A DNA stretch of 64,000 nt, taken from positions 1 through 64,000 of the forward strand of contig NZ_JACOPG010000002.1 of the NCBI RefSeq assembly GCF_014287435.1. Reading direction: 5' to 3'. The position numbers and the translations under genes were made by a program. Each line of letters starts with the position of its first letter. The stretch's first letter is position 1. Under the pieces are notes generated by a model, which searched no databases, was not told the DNA's origin, and was given only the letters and a program-made list of their open reading frames with translations. Positions 47,127 to 56,918 of this stretch are shown here, one piece after another. This DNA is from Roseburia lenta (GTDB lineage Bacteria > Bacillota > Clostridia > Lachnospirales > Lachnospiraceae).

Positions 47127-48659
47127 TTAAGATAAATCAATCTTGACTTTTTTCAATTTCTTCTTTGGCAAATCGTCATCTTCCTCCTCTGCTTCCGGCT
47201 CGGATGCCTGTACCAAAGCCTCGGTGATCTCATTGATGTCATGATAACCGTCTACCACATTGCCGATGTTACTGTGGAGATTGTTGATACTTGCGGAGAT
47301 CTCCTCCATGGCTGCGGATGTTGACTCGATATTGTCGTTGATATTGTTGACATTCTCCAAAGTCGTGTTCATCAGGCTTTCCAGTTCCTGTGCCTGCTTC
47401 TCGATCACATTGGCACGGTGCAATACCTGGGAAGTATTCTCGGCGATCTCCTGGAATGAGTAGTTGACATCATTGGCATTCTGCGTACAGGTCTCCACAG
47501 ACTTCTGTCCTGTTAAGATCTCCTTTTGTACCTGTGCGGTCTGCTCCTCGACACCGTTTAAGATGCCATGGATCTGCTCTGTGAACTTGGCGGAGTCATC
47601 AGATAACTGACGGATCTCCGTTGCAACAACAGCAAAGCCCTTGCCATGCTCTCCGGCTCTGGCAGCCTCGATGGAAGCATTCAAAGACAGAAGATTGGTC
47701 TGGGATGTGATCTGATCCAGTGTCGCTAAGATCTCGATAATCTTGGCATTTTCCTCGGATAAAGACTGGATGGAGGAAGCAACCGTTTCCATGCGCTTGT
47801 TGAGATCCTGCATCTGGGAAGACAGGTCTCCGACCAACTGACCGCCTGTCTGTACCTGGGTGTTGGTCTCGTTGGAAGCCCCTGCCATGCGGGTACTGCT
47901 GTCCGCGATATCCTTGATCTGGGAAACCCCGTTTTGTACCATGCCCTTGATCTGCTCAATATCTCCGACCTCTGCCACTGTCCTGCGCGCAATGTCCTCG
48001 GTAGCCTCTGCGATCTGATCAGAGATCGTGCCGGTCATAGTAATATTGTCATTTAACTTGCCACTGGTCGTATCTAAGACACCAACAGACTTACCGATCT
48101 CTGCTAAGAGTTGTTCTGCCTTTTTACGCTCCTTTTCGCTTGCCTTGTGGGTCTTGCGCAGTTGGTGGAACTGTTCTTTGGTCAGGCGGCAAAGAGAAAT
48201 ATATACCAGCATGCCACTGACAATATAAACAACGCACATTGCCATGGCATCCGTCGACCAGGAATCTCGCAATTCCTGTGTATAGCGGAAATAGAAATAT
48301 ACCATAGCAGCCGCACTGATCGCCGACTGCATGATGATCGGTCGGATGTCCTCATAGATCACAACAAAAAAGATCGACAAGAAAAACATCAGATAATTGG
48401 TCGTGCAAGGAAAGGCTATCATCAGAATGATACTGATCGCCGACATGAGTACCACCATGGCATACATCATGACCACCGGATGTACCTTTTTGTTCAAGAG
48501 TAACAGGAGCGCTGTAAAGATCAGTCCTCCGATCCCCATCGGGATGACCTGTACGATCCCGGTAAAAAATGTATTTACGATACAGCGAAGCACAATACAG
48601 ATCAAGAGTGTGATCGCTAATATTCTGTTTTTGTTACGAATGACGTCATTATAATCCAT
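47127..48659 (-). CDS. methyl-accepting chemotaxis protein
   Basis: A 510-residue chemoreceptor. Residues about 15-170 form a bundle of several hydrophobic segments with short loops, not the usual two segments with a periplasmic sensor; then comes a signalling domain with the tip sequence [34 protein letters not shown]. No clear HAMP domain is seen. It ends with an acidic-then-basic tail. The start at 48659 follows AGGGGGATAAG; the frame begins 25 codons upstream. Divergent from the MATE gene at 48834. Confidence 0.9.
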   Translation of the reverse strand: MDYNDVIRNKNRILAITLLICIVLRCIVNTFFTGIVQVIPMGIGGLIFTALLLLLNKKVHPVVMMYAMVVLMSAISIILMIAFPCTTNYLMFFLSIFFVVIYEDIRPIIMQSAISAAAMVYFYFRYTQELRDSWSTDAMAMCVVYIVSGMLVYISLCRLTKEQFHQLRKTHKASEKERKKAEQLLAEIGKSVGVLDTTSGKLNDNITMTGTISDQIAEATEDIARRTVAEVGDIEQIKGMVQNGVSQIKDIADSSTRMAGASNETNTQVQTGGQLVGDLSSQMQDLNKRMETVASSIQSLSEENAKIIEILATLDQITSQTNLLSLNASIEAARAGEHGKGFAVVATEIRQLSDDSAKFTEQIHGILNGVEEQTAQVQKEILTGQKSVETCTQNANDVNYSFQEIAENTSQVLHRANVIEKQAQELESLMNTTLENVNNINDNIESTSAAMEEISASINNLHSNIGNVVDGYHDINEITEALVQASEPEAEEEDDDLPKKKLKKVKIDLS

Positions 48660-48833
48660 CGTCTTATCCCCCTCGTTTACTATACAAGTGTACAGTTTTC
48701 CCCTCAACTGCCCTGTGTATGAAGATAAATACATTATACAATAAGAAAGTTTATTAGGAAAGTATTGTTAAAAAATTTTTTCGTGCTATTATATCTAAAG
48801 CGAATTTTGATATATAAGGAAAGGAATGCAATT

Positions 48834-50198
48834 ATGGCAAAAGATACAACAAAAAGATTAACGACAGGAAAACCTATGTCACTGATCCTTGGTTTCTCCC
48901 TGCCTCTTTTGGTGGGTATGCTCTTTCAACAGTTCTACAGTCTGGTAGATACCATCATCGTTGGAAAGTTTCTGGGTGTGGATGCCCTCGCCGCCGTCGG
49001 TTCCACCGGAGCCATCAACTTTCTCATCATCGGTTTCTGCATGGGCGTGTGCAGTGGCTTTGCCATCCCGGTTGCCCAGCGTTTTGGTGCCGGTGATTAT
49101 GAAAGCCTGCGCAAATACGTTGCCAACAGTGTCTGGCTCTGCCTCATTTTTTCTGCTGTCATGACTCTGATCGTCTCCGTCTTTTGCCGGCAGATCCTGG
49201 AACTCATGCAGACACCGTCCAATATCATAGATCAGGCATACTCCTATATCTTTATCATTTTTGTGGGTATTCCGGTTACTTACCTATATAATATCACTTC
49301 CGGTATCATGCGGTCTCTCGGTGACTCCAAGACTCCGGTCTATTTCCTTTTGCTGGCATCCGGGATCAACATCGTACTGGATCTGATCTTTATCACACAG
49401 ATCGGCATGGGTGTCGAAGGCGCCGGTTATGCAACCGTGATCTCCCAGTTTATCTCCGGGATCTCCTGCCTCATCTATATGAAGGCAAAGTTCCCGATCT
49501 TAAAAATGCAGCCGGGCGAATGGGCCTGGAACGGACACTGTGTTGCTACTCTCTGTCATATGGGCGTACCTATGGGCTTACAGTATTCTATCACAGCGAT
49601 CGGCTCTGTCATCTTGCAGGCTGCCGTCAACAACTTAGGGTCCAATGCCGTTGCCTCCATCACCGCAGCCAACCGTATCTCCATGTTCATCGTATGTCCG
49701 TTTGATGCCTTGGGTTCTACCATGGCAACTTACGGCGGACAAAATGTCGGTGCCATGGAACTGGGGCGTGTCAAAGAAGGCTTAAAATCTGCGACCATCC
49801 TTGGTCTTTGCTATGCGATCATCGCCTTTTTTGTCCTGCTCTTTGCTGGAAAATATCTCCTGCTTTTGTTCCTGTCCGCAAATGAGACAGCCATCATCGC
49901 AGATGCACGGACTTTCCTGCTGATCCAGTCCTGCTTTTATTTTCCGCTGGCTCTGGTCAACATCGTACGTTTTCTCATTCAGGGCATGGGCTTTTCCATC
50001 TTTGCCATTCTTGCAGGCGTTATGGAAATGCTGGCGCGAAGCATTGTTGCCTTTACCCTGGTACCGGCGATTGGCTTTCTGGGTGCCTGCTTTGCCAGTC
50101 CCTTTGCCTGGATCATGGCGGATGTATTCCTCATCCCGGCCTTCTTCCATGTGCATAAAAAACTGCAAAAGAAGTTTGCTGCACACATAGCACTATAA
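48834..50198 (+). CDS. MATE family efflux transporter
   Basis: A 454-residue antiporter with about twelve membrane segments. The family start PMSLILGFSLPLLVGMLFQQFYSLVDTIIVGK is intact, with the MATE repeat starting again at CHMGVPMGLQYSITAIGS. It exports organic cations or drugs with Na+ or H+. Substrate unknown. The chosen ATG at 48834 follows AAGGAAAGGAATG; the longer frame from 48765 has no site. It is followed by a bidirectional terminator. Confidence 0.92.
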   Translation: MAKDTTKRLTTGKPMSLILGFSLPLLVGMLFQQFYSLVDTIIVGKFLGVDALAAVGSTGAINFLIIGFCMGVCSGFAIPVAQRFGAGDYESLRKYVANSVWLCLIFSAVMTLIVSVFCRQILELMQTPSNIIDQAYSYIFIIFVGIPVTYLYNITSGIMRSLGDSKTPVYFLLLASGINIVLDLIFITQIGMGVEGAGYATVISQFISGISCLIYMKAKFPILKMQPGEWAWNGHCVATLCHMGVPMGLQYSITAIGSVILQAAVNNLGSNAVASITAANRISMFIVCPFDALGSTMATYGGQNVGAMELGRVKEGLKSATILGLCYAIIAFFVLLFAGKYLLLLFLSANETAIIADARTFLLIQSCFYFPLALVNIVRFLIQGMGFSIFAILAGVMEMLARSIVAFTLVPAIGFLGACFASPFAWIMADVFLIPAFFHVHKKLQKKFAAHIAL

Positions 50199-50210
50199 TA
50201 TTTTCCCATC

Positions 50211-50238
50211 AAAAAAGGACGGAGCCCATCCGTCCTTT
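50211..50238. terminator. bidirectional terminator between convergent genes
   Basis: AAAGGACGG pairs with CCGTCCTTT around a short loop, with A and T runs on both sides. It lies between the MATE gene (+) and the unknown gene (-). Confidence 0.88.
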
Positions 50239-50252
50239 TCTTATGCCTTTCT

Positions 50253-50876
50253 TTAGGCTTCTACGCCTTTGGATTTGTAATAATCATCAAACAATTTGTT
50301 GGCTGCATCCATAGTCTGCTGGCTGATGCTTGGAAGCGATTTGCCCCATGCTGCTGTCGCCTGCTTGAAACCTTTTTGCATGGCTTCCTGCATCTTCTGC
50401 ATCTTTTCTACATCATCTCCTGCAAGTGCACTTGCAAAATCAAACAAACGCTGTGAGGTCTGGGAAACACCCCAGTATCCGTCATCTGCGATATCTGCCT
50501 GCGCCTGTGCCTTGGTTGCTGCATCCACAGTAAAGTTGCCGCTGGCTAAGAATTTCCAGATAGAATCATCACCGGTTGCCTGACTGTAGGACTTTGCCTG
50601 TCCGTTCATCATATCCTGTACCAGTGAGATCAAACTCTGCTGCCTGTTCTCCTGATCCTGCTTCAACTGCTGCACCAGGGCTGCACGATCGGATGAACTC
50701 ATCTTGTTGATGGAATAAGTTGCTTTCTTTTCTGTTGTTCCCTTCTCATAAACCGCCTCTTTTTCCTCAGTGGCACTTGTTTTTTCAGCCTCTTTGGAAG
50801 TCTTGGCAGAAGAAGTCTTTCCGTAGCGGTTGTAAACGCTATCGGTCTTAGTAGTTCCTACCGGATTCATACTCAT
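50253..50876 (-). CDS. conserved soluble protein of unknown function
   Basis: A 207-residue protein without signal or membrane segments. The first 60 residues are Lys/Ser/Glu/Thr-rich and look disordered. A Gln-rich helix (AALVQQLKQDQENRQQ) follows. The last 90 residues form a compact block with DDGYWGVSQTSQRLFDFASALAG and KAWGKSLPSISQQT. I have the impression that this C-terminal block recurs in proteins of other bacteria, but I cannot name the family. The start at 50876 has AAGGAGGACAAGATT. It lies alone between two MATE genes. Confidence 0.7.
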   Translation of the reverse strand: MSMNPVGTTKTDSVYNRYGKTSSAKTSKEAEKTSATEEKEAVYEKGTTEKKATYSINKMSSSDRAALVQQLKQDQENRQQSLISLVQDMMNGQAKSYSQATGDDSIWKFLASGNFTVDAATKAQAQADIADDGYWGVSQTSQRLFDFASALAGDDVEKMQKMQEAMQKGFKQATAAWGKSLPSISQQTMDAANKLFDDYYKSKGVEA

Positions 50877-50974
50877 AATCTTGTCCTCCTTGATCAATAA
50901 TGCAATGTCGAAATCCTTTTCAACGTTTCTTATCTTCTATATCGGAGGAAATTTTGCAAAATAAACCCCTTAGC

Positions 50975-52390
50975 CTACTTTTGTGCATTTTTTCGCCCCA
51001 TGGAAAGCAAGCCTAAGGCAAGCAGGATGGCTTTTAAGATGTTGTTACAGATCATCATGATCCAGACAGCCGTGATCCCCAGTCCAAAGACGCGCACGCA
51101 GAGATATGTGCCGACCACACGCACACCCCACATACTGATCAGTTCCACCACCAGAGGATAGCGGGTGCGTCCCATACCATTATAAATACCTTCCATGACT
51201 GCCGATGTGCCAAAGACCGGTTCCGTAAAGGCCACCATCCGAAGCAGACGCGTCCCGATAGCGATCACCTGCGGATCTTTTGTAAAAATAGACATCATGG
51301 CATGGGCGCCGACAAAGAGCAGGATACCTGTGATGCACATGAGTCCAAAGATCAGAGCGATCGACACGATCTTAACATCCTTTTCTTTCTTTTTATTCTT
51401 CTCACCGATGGCGTGGCCGATCAAGGTAGAAGTCGCCGCCATCATGCCATAGCCCGGAATATAAAAGATCTCCTCCGCCGTAATGGCAATGGCATGTGCC
51501 GCATAGGTGATCGTATCCATAGAGGAGACAAAACTGGTAAAGACCACATGTCCCAGGCAGGATGCCAGGCGTGTTAGGACAACCGGAAGGCTAATGGCAA
51601 GGACAGCTGTCAGAACCTGTCGGGTCGTAACCGGCAAAATGTCTTGCGCTTTTTCTGTTACAAGCGGCTTACCTTCTTTCCCCTGCGCCGGGGAGCCCCC
51701 CTTTCCCAGCACATCCAGACTCGGATTGCGTAGGAATACAACCGTCATCAAAAGGCCCCCGATCGTATAAGATACCATGGTCGCCATGCCGGCTCCCACA
51801 GCCCCCTGTCCCCAAAGATAGATAAAGACATAGTTGAGCCCGATATTGATAACATTGACCCAGACATTGACGATCATAGGTGTCTTGGTATCGCCCGTTG
51901 CCCGGATGGCAGAAGCAAATATAATGGTCGCCGCACGAAAGATCATAGGCAGATTGATATAGATAAAATAGCGTGTGGCATCTGCATGAATCGCCTTTTC
52001 TGCCCCCATCCAGACCGGCACATGGGGTGCCATCCAAAGGGTGATCGCCATAAGGATGCCCCCGGCAAGCAGTGCCACGATCATGGCGAGTCTGGATGCC
52101 TTGCGGATCTTACTTTGATCTTTTTCTCCCACTGCCCTTGCAATATAGGAAAGGAAGCCCACGCCAAGGGCACCGATCACGCTCTGGATCAGCCAGGTAT
52201 AGGTAGCGGTCAGAGATACCGTTGCCGTTGCCTGTGCGCCCAGATGTCCCACCATGGCAGTATCTACATATTGTAAGATGGTCTCCAAGAGATTTTCTAA
52301 GATCGTAGGCCATGCCAGGGTCAGCAGTATACCAAGGACTGCCTTATCCAAGCCAAATTTTATGCGATTGTCTGTATTCGACTGTGTCAT
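50975..52390 (-). CDS. MATE family efflux transporter, second copy
   Basis: A 471-residue MATE antiporter with about twelve membrane segments (LAWPTILENLLETILQYVDTAMVGHLG start). It is distant from the first MATE in the window and carries a cytoplasmic loop of about 40 residues in the middle rich in Gly, Lys and Pro. The ATG at 52390 has AAGGAG 12 bases upstream, rather far. A GTG at 52414 overlaps the trmO stop codon (GTGA) and may be the true, translationally coupled start. Confidence 0.9.
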   Translation of the reverse strand: MTQSNTDNRIKFGLDKAVLGILLTLAWPTILENLLETILQYVDTAMVGHLGAQATATVSLTATYTWLIQSVIGALGVGFLSYIARAVGEKDQSKIRKASRLAMIVALLAGGILMAITLWMAPHVPVWMGAEKAIHADATRYFIYINLPMIFRAATIIFASAIRATGDTKTPMIVNVWVNVINIGLNYVFIYLWGQGAVGAGMATMVSYTIGGLLMTVVFLRNPSLDVLGKGGSPAQGKEGKPLVTEKAQDILPVTTRQVLTAVLAISLPVVLTRLASCLGHVVFTSFVSSMDTITYAAHAIAITAEEIFYIPGYGMMAATSTLIGHAIGEKNKKKEKDVKIVSIALIFGLMCITGILLFVGAHAMMSIFTKDPQVIAIGTRLLRMVAFTEPVFGTSAVMEGIYNGMGRTRYPLVVELISMWGVRVVGTYLCVRVFGLGITAVWIMMICNNILKAILLALGLLSMGRKNAQK

Positions 52391-52410
52391 CTTATATTCT
52401 TTCTCCTTTT

Positions 52411-53112
52411 TCACCTTTCTGCGCCCCGGATGCAATGCACAGCGCAAACACTGGCTCTGTCCCCCTCCACGGTAAAGTGGATGTCCCAGCGGTCAAAGGC
52501 GATCTTATAGACCTGATCGGCACGATTGTGATAAGGCGGTCTGGGATCCTGCTTTAAAAAGGCGATCGCCGCCTTTTGCTTTTCTTTTGGAAGTTTGTCC
52601 AGCAATTCCTGTGGAAAGTCCACCTTTAGTGCATGGGAAAAGACCGCATCGGCAAATCCCCCTTTGGCATCTGCCCTTGCATCCGCATAAGGCAGATAAG
52701 GCTTGATATCATAAATGGGCGTGCCATCCACCATATCTACCCCTGCCACATAAAGTACCGGTGCCTTGGCACAAGCATAGTCGACGTCTAATAACCTGAC
52801 ACAGGACAGTCCAATGGGATTGGGGCGAAAGGGTGAGCGCGTGGCAAAAACTCCCATACGCTTTTTTCCTCCCAGGCGTGGCGGTTTTACCGTCGCCGAC
52901 CAATGCTCTTTTTGACTGAGAGAAAACTGCCATAGGATCCAAAGATGGGAAAATTCCTCAATGCCGCGGAAGGCTTCAGCACGACGAAATTCCGGCTTCA
53001 ATTCGATGCGCCCGACCAGTTCCTCTATCAGACCGCTCTGTCTGGGCAACCCAAACTTGGTCGGGAAATCCGTTTGCACATGTCCGATGATCTGCATGTT
53101 TGTCTCTTCCAT
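52411..53112 (-). CDS. trmO: tRNA (N6-threonylcarbamoyladenosine37-N6)-methyltransferase TrmO
   Basis: A 233-residue TsaA/TrmO-type SAM-dependent methyltransferase that adds a methyl group to t6A37 in tRNA-Thr. It has the beta-barrel core GHVQTDFPTKFGLPRQSG and the hallmark GVFATRSPFRPNPIGLS. A C-terminal TrmO extension with RADQVYKIAF follows. It works downstream of TsaB/TsaD/TsaE, encoded at the other end of the window. It is upstream of the second MATE gene, overlapping its possible GTG start. Confidence 0.9.
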   Translation of the reverse strand: MEETNMQIIGHVQTDFPTKFGLPRQSGLIEELVGRIELKPEFRRAEAFRGIEEFSHLWILWQFSLSQKEHWSATVKPPRLGGKKRMGVFATRSPFRPNPIGLSCVRLLDVDYACAKAPVLYVAGVDMVDGTPIYDIKPYLPYADARADAKGGFADAVFSHALKVDFPQELLDKLPKEKQKAAIAFLKQDPRPPYHNRADQVYKIAFDRWDIHFTVEGDRASVCAVHCIRGAER

Positions 53113-53209
53113 GACTTTTTCTCTCCTCTTGTTTATAGTACATTCTCTTGTCCGAGATACTTCTTCAAACGTTCAAGCCCGAGTATAACACAAGCGCAGA
53201 TAAAAAAAT

Positions 53210-53236
53210 AGAGGTCAGCATCTTTGCCGACCTCCC
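53210..53236 (-). terminator. terminator after the decayed transporter gene
   Basis: GAGGTCGGCA pairs with TGCTGACCTC on the minus strand around AAGA, followed by TATTTTTTTA. It remains functional-looking although its gene is broken. Confidence 0.88.
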
Positions 53237-53259
53237 TCGTCATTTTTATGTAAGACCAA

Positions 53260-53490
53260 TTACACTTTATGCTTCTGCCTGATGTAACTGTTCTGCTGCT
53301 GCATCACGTTTGGCCTGATTGTCTGCCTGCACCTGTTTGCGATACCGTAGCCTTCACTGCCGGCATAAGAAGCATAAACCATACACATGTACATACAAAT
53401 GTTGTTACCAGCACACGCCGGAGCCATGATCATCTCCCATAACTTGGCGCTGCGGTATTTCGTGCCTGTAACACTTACCTCTTTACTCAT
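53260..53490 (-). pseudogene. remnant of a GPH-type (MFS) sugar transporter
   Basis: Still has a strong ribosome binding site (GAGGAGGACTTTTT) before its ATG at 53490. The first 51 codons read MSKEVSVTGTKYRSAKLWEM and on to GSEGYGIA, which resembles the start of GPH-family sodium/sugar symporters (normally about 450 residues). After about 53340 the frame gives nonsense-like sequence, but a shifted frame reads QVQADNQAKRDAAAEQLH and stops at 53267-53269, like a hydrophilic C-terminal tail of the same protein. This is what an internal deletion of about 1.2 kb with a frame shift would leave. The terminator and the divergent AraC gene are intact. Confidence 0.65.
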
Positions 53491-53676
53491 AAAAAGTCCT
53501 CCTCTATTGTTGAAACGAATACTTCGTCCCCTTCATTTAACTATACAGTAGCACGAGTAGGATCAAAGCATCGTACATAAATTCATGTTTATATTATTTT
53601 TTTCGTGATTTTTATAGAAATTTAATATTTTTGCGTTATACTGGATACAAACAAAGCAAATAAGGAGTATGTCAGT

Positions 53677-54978
53677 ATGTTTTCTAAAGAGACCTGTGAG
53701 ATGACCATAAAAATCTTATCCACATGCTATCCCCTGCAGTTCTGGGAGTATTCCCCTGCCATGGAACTGCTTTCGAATCATGATGGACAGGCAGAGTTTA
53801 TGGACCGGCTCATTTCTTTAAATGGTATGAAAGACTTTCTGATCGCATATGCCAAAGAAGATGTCTGCCCTCCCTATGAATTTTCAGACGATCTGGGCAT
53901 TATCATAGGCTGTGTATTTTCCAAAGAGGATAAAAGAACCGACCGTGTCCTTTTACTGGGACCGACCTTTGCCAATGACCGGTCTCTAAAACGCCTGCTG
54001 GATGATCTGGAGATCCATGATCTTTCCGTGTCCGCCCGTAAATATATGTACGAGCAGTTCAAGGACTATCCCATCATCCCCATTAATATCTTTGAGCAAT
54101 ACCTGCTCATGCTCCACAATGCCATCTGCGATGAATGTCTGGATTTTCCTGCCATCCGGCGCAAGAACTTTTACCATACCAAAAAGACGGCTGCCGTCCC
54201 GGAGACCAACATAGCCACCAAGGCATTTATGCAAGCCTTAGAAGATTATAAGGGCAACGATGCCTCCATCCGCCACTTACAGCAGACTTCTTATAAATTA
54301 AACGAAGATCTGTCCCGCGACCATGCCGGGGTTTCCGGTTTTGAGCAGCAACTGGTCGCTGCAGTCGAGCAGGGAAATATGGGACTTTTAGACCTGATCA
54401 AGGAAGGTGGAAAGTTCTCCAACGGCATCAAGATCCAGTTGGAAAATGATCTGCAACGCTGCAAGTACGGATCCATCTCCCTTTTGACCCTCTGCAGCCG
54501 CGCAGCCATCCGGGGCGGCCTGTCTGCCTCCATCTCCTATTCTTTGATGGATACCTACACCCTCGCCATCGACAACTGTGCAAATGTAAATGATATCCGC
54601 TATATCAACGACACCATCTTTGCCGACTACATCACCCGTGTGCACGATGCCAAGCAAAACGAGGATATCTCTGCGCCCATCCGCGCCTGCATTGACTACA
54701 TCAACCTGCATATCCGCGACAAGATCACGATCAAAGACCTGTCACACTTTACCGGTTACAGCGACTATTATCTGTCCCACAAATTCAAGGAAGAACTGGG
54801 CATCACGGTCAACCAGTATGTCCAAAAAGAAAAACTAGCGGCAGCAAAAGTGCTCCTGACTACCGAGCACATGAATGTGACCCAGGTAGCAGAAGCACTG
54901 CATTTTTGTTCGCAATCTTATTTCTCAAATCTTTTTCAAAAAGAATATGGGGTATCCCCTTCCCAGTATCACGGCTAG
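53677..54978 (+). CDS. AraC family transcriptional regulator
   Basis: A 433-residue regulator. The C-terminal 100 residues are a double helix-turn-helix of the AraC type (KITIKDLSHFTGYSDYYLSHKFKEE; LAAAKVLLTTEHMNVTQVAEALHFCSQSYFSNLFQKEYGVSP). The N-terminal 320 residues have no motif I recognise and probably sense a ligand. It is divergent from the decayed transporter gene, so it probably once controlled it. Its stop codon overlaps that of the convergent EAL gene in CTAG. Confidence 0.9.
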   Translation: MFSKETCEMTIKILSTCYPLQFWEYSPAMELLSNHDGQAEFMDRLISLNGMKDFLIAYAKEDVCPPYEFSDDLGIIIGCVFSKEDKRTDRVLLLGPTFANDRSLKRLLDDLEIHDLSVSARKYMYEQFKDYPIIPINIFEQYLLMLHNAICDECLDFPAIRRKNFYHTKKTAAVPETNIATKAFMQALEDYKGNDASIRHLQQTSYKLNEDLSRDHAGVSGFEQQLVAAVEQGNMGLLDLIKEGGKFSNGIKIQLENDLQRCKYGSISLLTLCSRAAIRGGLSASISYSLMDTYTLAIDNCANVNDIRYINDTIFADYITRVHDAKQNEDISAPIRACIDYINLHIRDKITIKDLSHFTGYSDYYLSHKFKEELGITVNQYVQKEKLAAAKVLLTTEHMNVTQVAEALHFCSQSYFSNLFQKEYGVSPSQYHG

Positions 54979-56681
54979 TCCTCTCTGTACTGGGCATTTA
55001 AGAGCGCCTCAAATTCCTCCTGCGGCAAAGGCTTGGAGAAATAGAAGCCCTGAATATAATCGCATCCCATCTCCCGCAAAGCATCCACCTGTTCCTTGGT
55101 CTCTGCCCCTTCGGCTACGACTTTGGAACCGATGGCATGTGCCATGTCGATAATGGCTTGAATGACAGCATTTGCCTTTGTCGTCGTACCGATCTTTTGC
55201 ACAAATCCCATATCTAATTTGACAACATCAAAATCATAATCACGGATGGTACTAAAGGACGAGTAGCCACTGCCAAAGTCATCCAAATAGAACTTGACGC
55301 CGATCCGCTTCATATCCAAAAGCACATTGCGGTTGTTGCTGGCAACGGTCGAGTATGCCGTCTCCGTCACCTCAAAACGTGTATAATCCATCGGCAGGTC
55401 GGTATTGGAAACATCCAGAAGAACCGATGCCATCATATCTTTATCAAAGAAATCCATCTGGGACATATTCATGGAAACCGGAACAATAAACTGTCCCTTT
55501 TTGTAGCGTTCCTCCATAAAGGAAAGCACACTGCGTTCCACGAAAAGATCCATCTGGGAGATACGTCCGCTGTCCTCTAAGGCAGGTACAAAGATGCCCG
55601 GCGATACCATTTCTCCATCTGCCTTTTTCCAGCGCACCAGCGCTTCGGCGGATGCTATCTCACCGGAAAAGGCATCATAGACCGGCTGGTAATAAACCTG
55701 AAACTCATGCTTTTCCAGAGCATTGCTGATATCCCGCAGTGCATCGTTTCTCTCCATATAAGAACTGCCCATCTTTTGATCAAAAATAGCATATGGCTTT
55801 ACATATTCATCCTCGATATAATCCTTTGCCATGCGGGCGCGATCACACATATTGCTGACACTGTCCAAACGCTCCTCCGCAGGTATCATATAGATACCGC
55901 AGACACCGTAAACATCTAAGGATCTCTGATCAAATACCAGGGTCTGATGTAAGAATTGCTTTAAGTGTTCATAATTGATATTGGCTGGATCCACCAGACA
56001 GACAAAATGATCTGCCTCGATACGTCCCACAGCATAAGGATGCAGGTTAGATCTGTGAATGACACGCACGACCTCACGCAGTGCCAGATCTCCGCCCTCC
56101 GTACCGAACAACTCATTGATTGCCTTGAAGCCCTTGAGGTTGATATACATAATGGCAAGATCATGGTCTACGGCAGGATCCCGCAGAACAGCTCTTGCCT
56201 TTCGGATAAAGCCATATCGGTTCAACTCTCCGGTCAGATGATCCTGTTCTAGGAGTTTTGTCACATCCTTTAAGGTCGTAAGGATCAAACCATCTTCCTG
56301 ATCCAGATAAGAAAACTTCCATTGTTTCTTGTGGCGGTTGTGTTCCGGTGTACTAAAATGGAACATAAAACTGTAAACTTTTTGTTCTTCCAACTGCTTT
56401 ACGATGTATGGGATCTCCGAGCAGTGCATAAAGTCCTTACCGTCGTTATCATCCAAAAAAGTCTCTACCAAAAGGGCGCGCGCATCATAATAGTCATGCT
56501 CCTCGCCTGTCCAGTCCCAATCTGCATGCAATTCATCTGTATCTACATAAAGCATCCCTGTCTGGGTGTTGATGACACAAATATAGTCATACTCACTTCT
56601 GACAAGATAATCTGAAATTTTCTCATGTACCCGTTTCACATCATGTCCTGCTATCGTCTTGGCTGTCTCTTGTTTCTCCAT
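54975..56681 (-). CDS. EAL domain cyclic-di-GMP phosphodiesterase with degenerate GGDEF
   Basis: A 568-residue soluble protein. An N-terminal PAS-like region is followed by a GGDEF-fold domain in which the catalytic motif reads RIEADHF, so cyclase activity is not expected, and by a C-terminal EAL domain with AEALVRW, EVTET, DDFGSGYSS, KLDMGF and EGAET. These match an active phosphodiesterase. The start at 56681 has AGGGG six bases before it; a second ATG lies two codons upstream. It stands between AraC and the NSS transporter, convergent to the former and divergent to the latter. Confidence 0.9.
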   Translation of the reverse strand: MEKQETAKTIAGHDVKRVHEKISDYLVRSEYDYICVINTQTGMLYVDTDELHADWDWTGEEHDYYDARALLVETFLDDNDGKDFMHCSEIPYIVKQLEEQKVYSFMFHFSTPEHNRHKKQWKFSYLDQEDGLILTTLKDVTKLLEQDHLTGELNRYGFIRKARAVLRDPAVDHDLAIMYINLKGFKAINELFGTEGGDLALREVVRVIHRSNLHPYAVGRIEADHFVCLVDPANINYEHLKQFLHQTLVFDQRSLDVYGVCGIYMIPAEERLDSVSNMCDRARMAKDYIEDEYVKPYAIFDQKMGSSYMERNDALRDISNALEKHEFQVYYQPVYDAFSGEIASAEALVRWKKADGEMVSPGIFVPALEDSGRISQMDLFVERSVLSFMEERYKKGQFIVPVSMNMSQMDFFDKDMMASVLLDVSNTDLPMDYTRFEVTETAYSTVASNNRNVLLDMKRIGVKFYLDDFGSGYSSFSTIRDYDFDVVKLDMGFVQKIGTTTKANAVIQAIIDMAHAIGSKVVAEGAETKEQVDALREMGCDYIQGFYFSKPLPQEEFEALLNAQYRED

Positions 56682-56827
56682 CTTCATCCCCTGGGGAAAT
56701 ATATCCCGTCATATGCTATTTTTCCTATACGAAAGGCGACGCCCATCTGTCTGCTCTCGAACCTCGTCACACATCCATATTGTAATACTCCTCATCTTGC
56801 AAGACAACCTTTATTTTCTATACGGCA

Positions 56828-56856
56828 TTGCAAATTTTCAGTATTTATGCTAAACT
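56828..56856 (+). promoter_or_regulatory. promoter of the NSS transporter
   Basis: TTGCAA (56828-56833), a 17-base spacer and TAAACT (56851-56856), 62 bp before the gene start. Confidence 0.55.
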
Positions 56857-56918
56857 TCCTCCATTATGTATGCCCAAATGCATTTAATAGGAAATAATCT
56901 TGAGGGGGAAATTTTATC

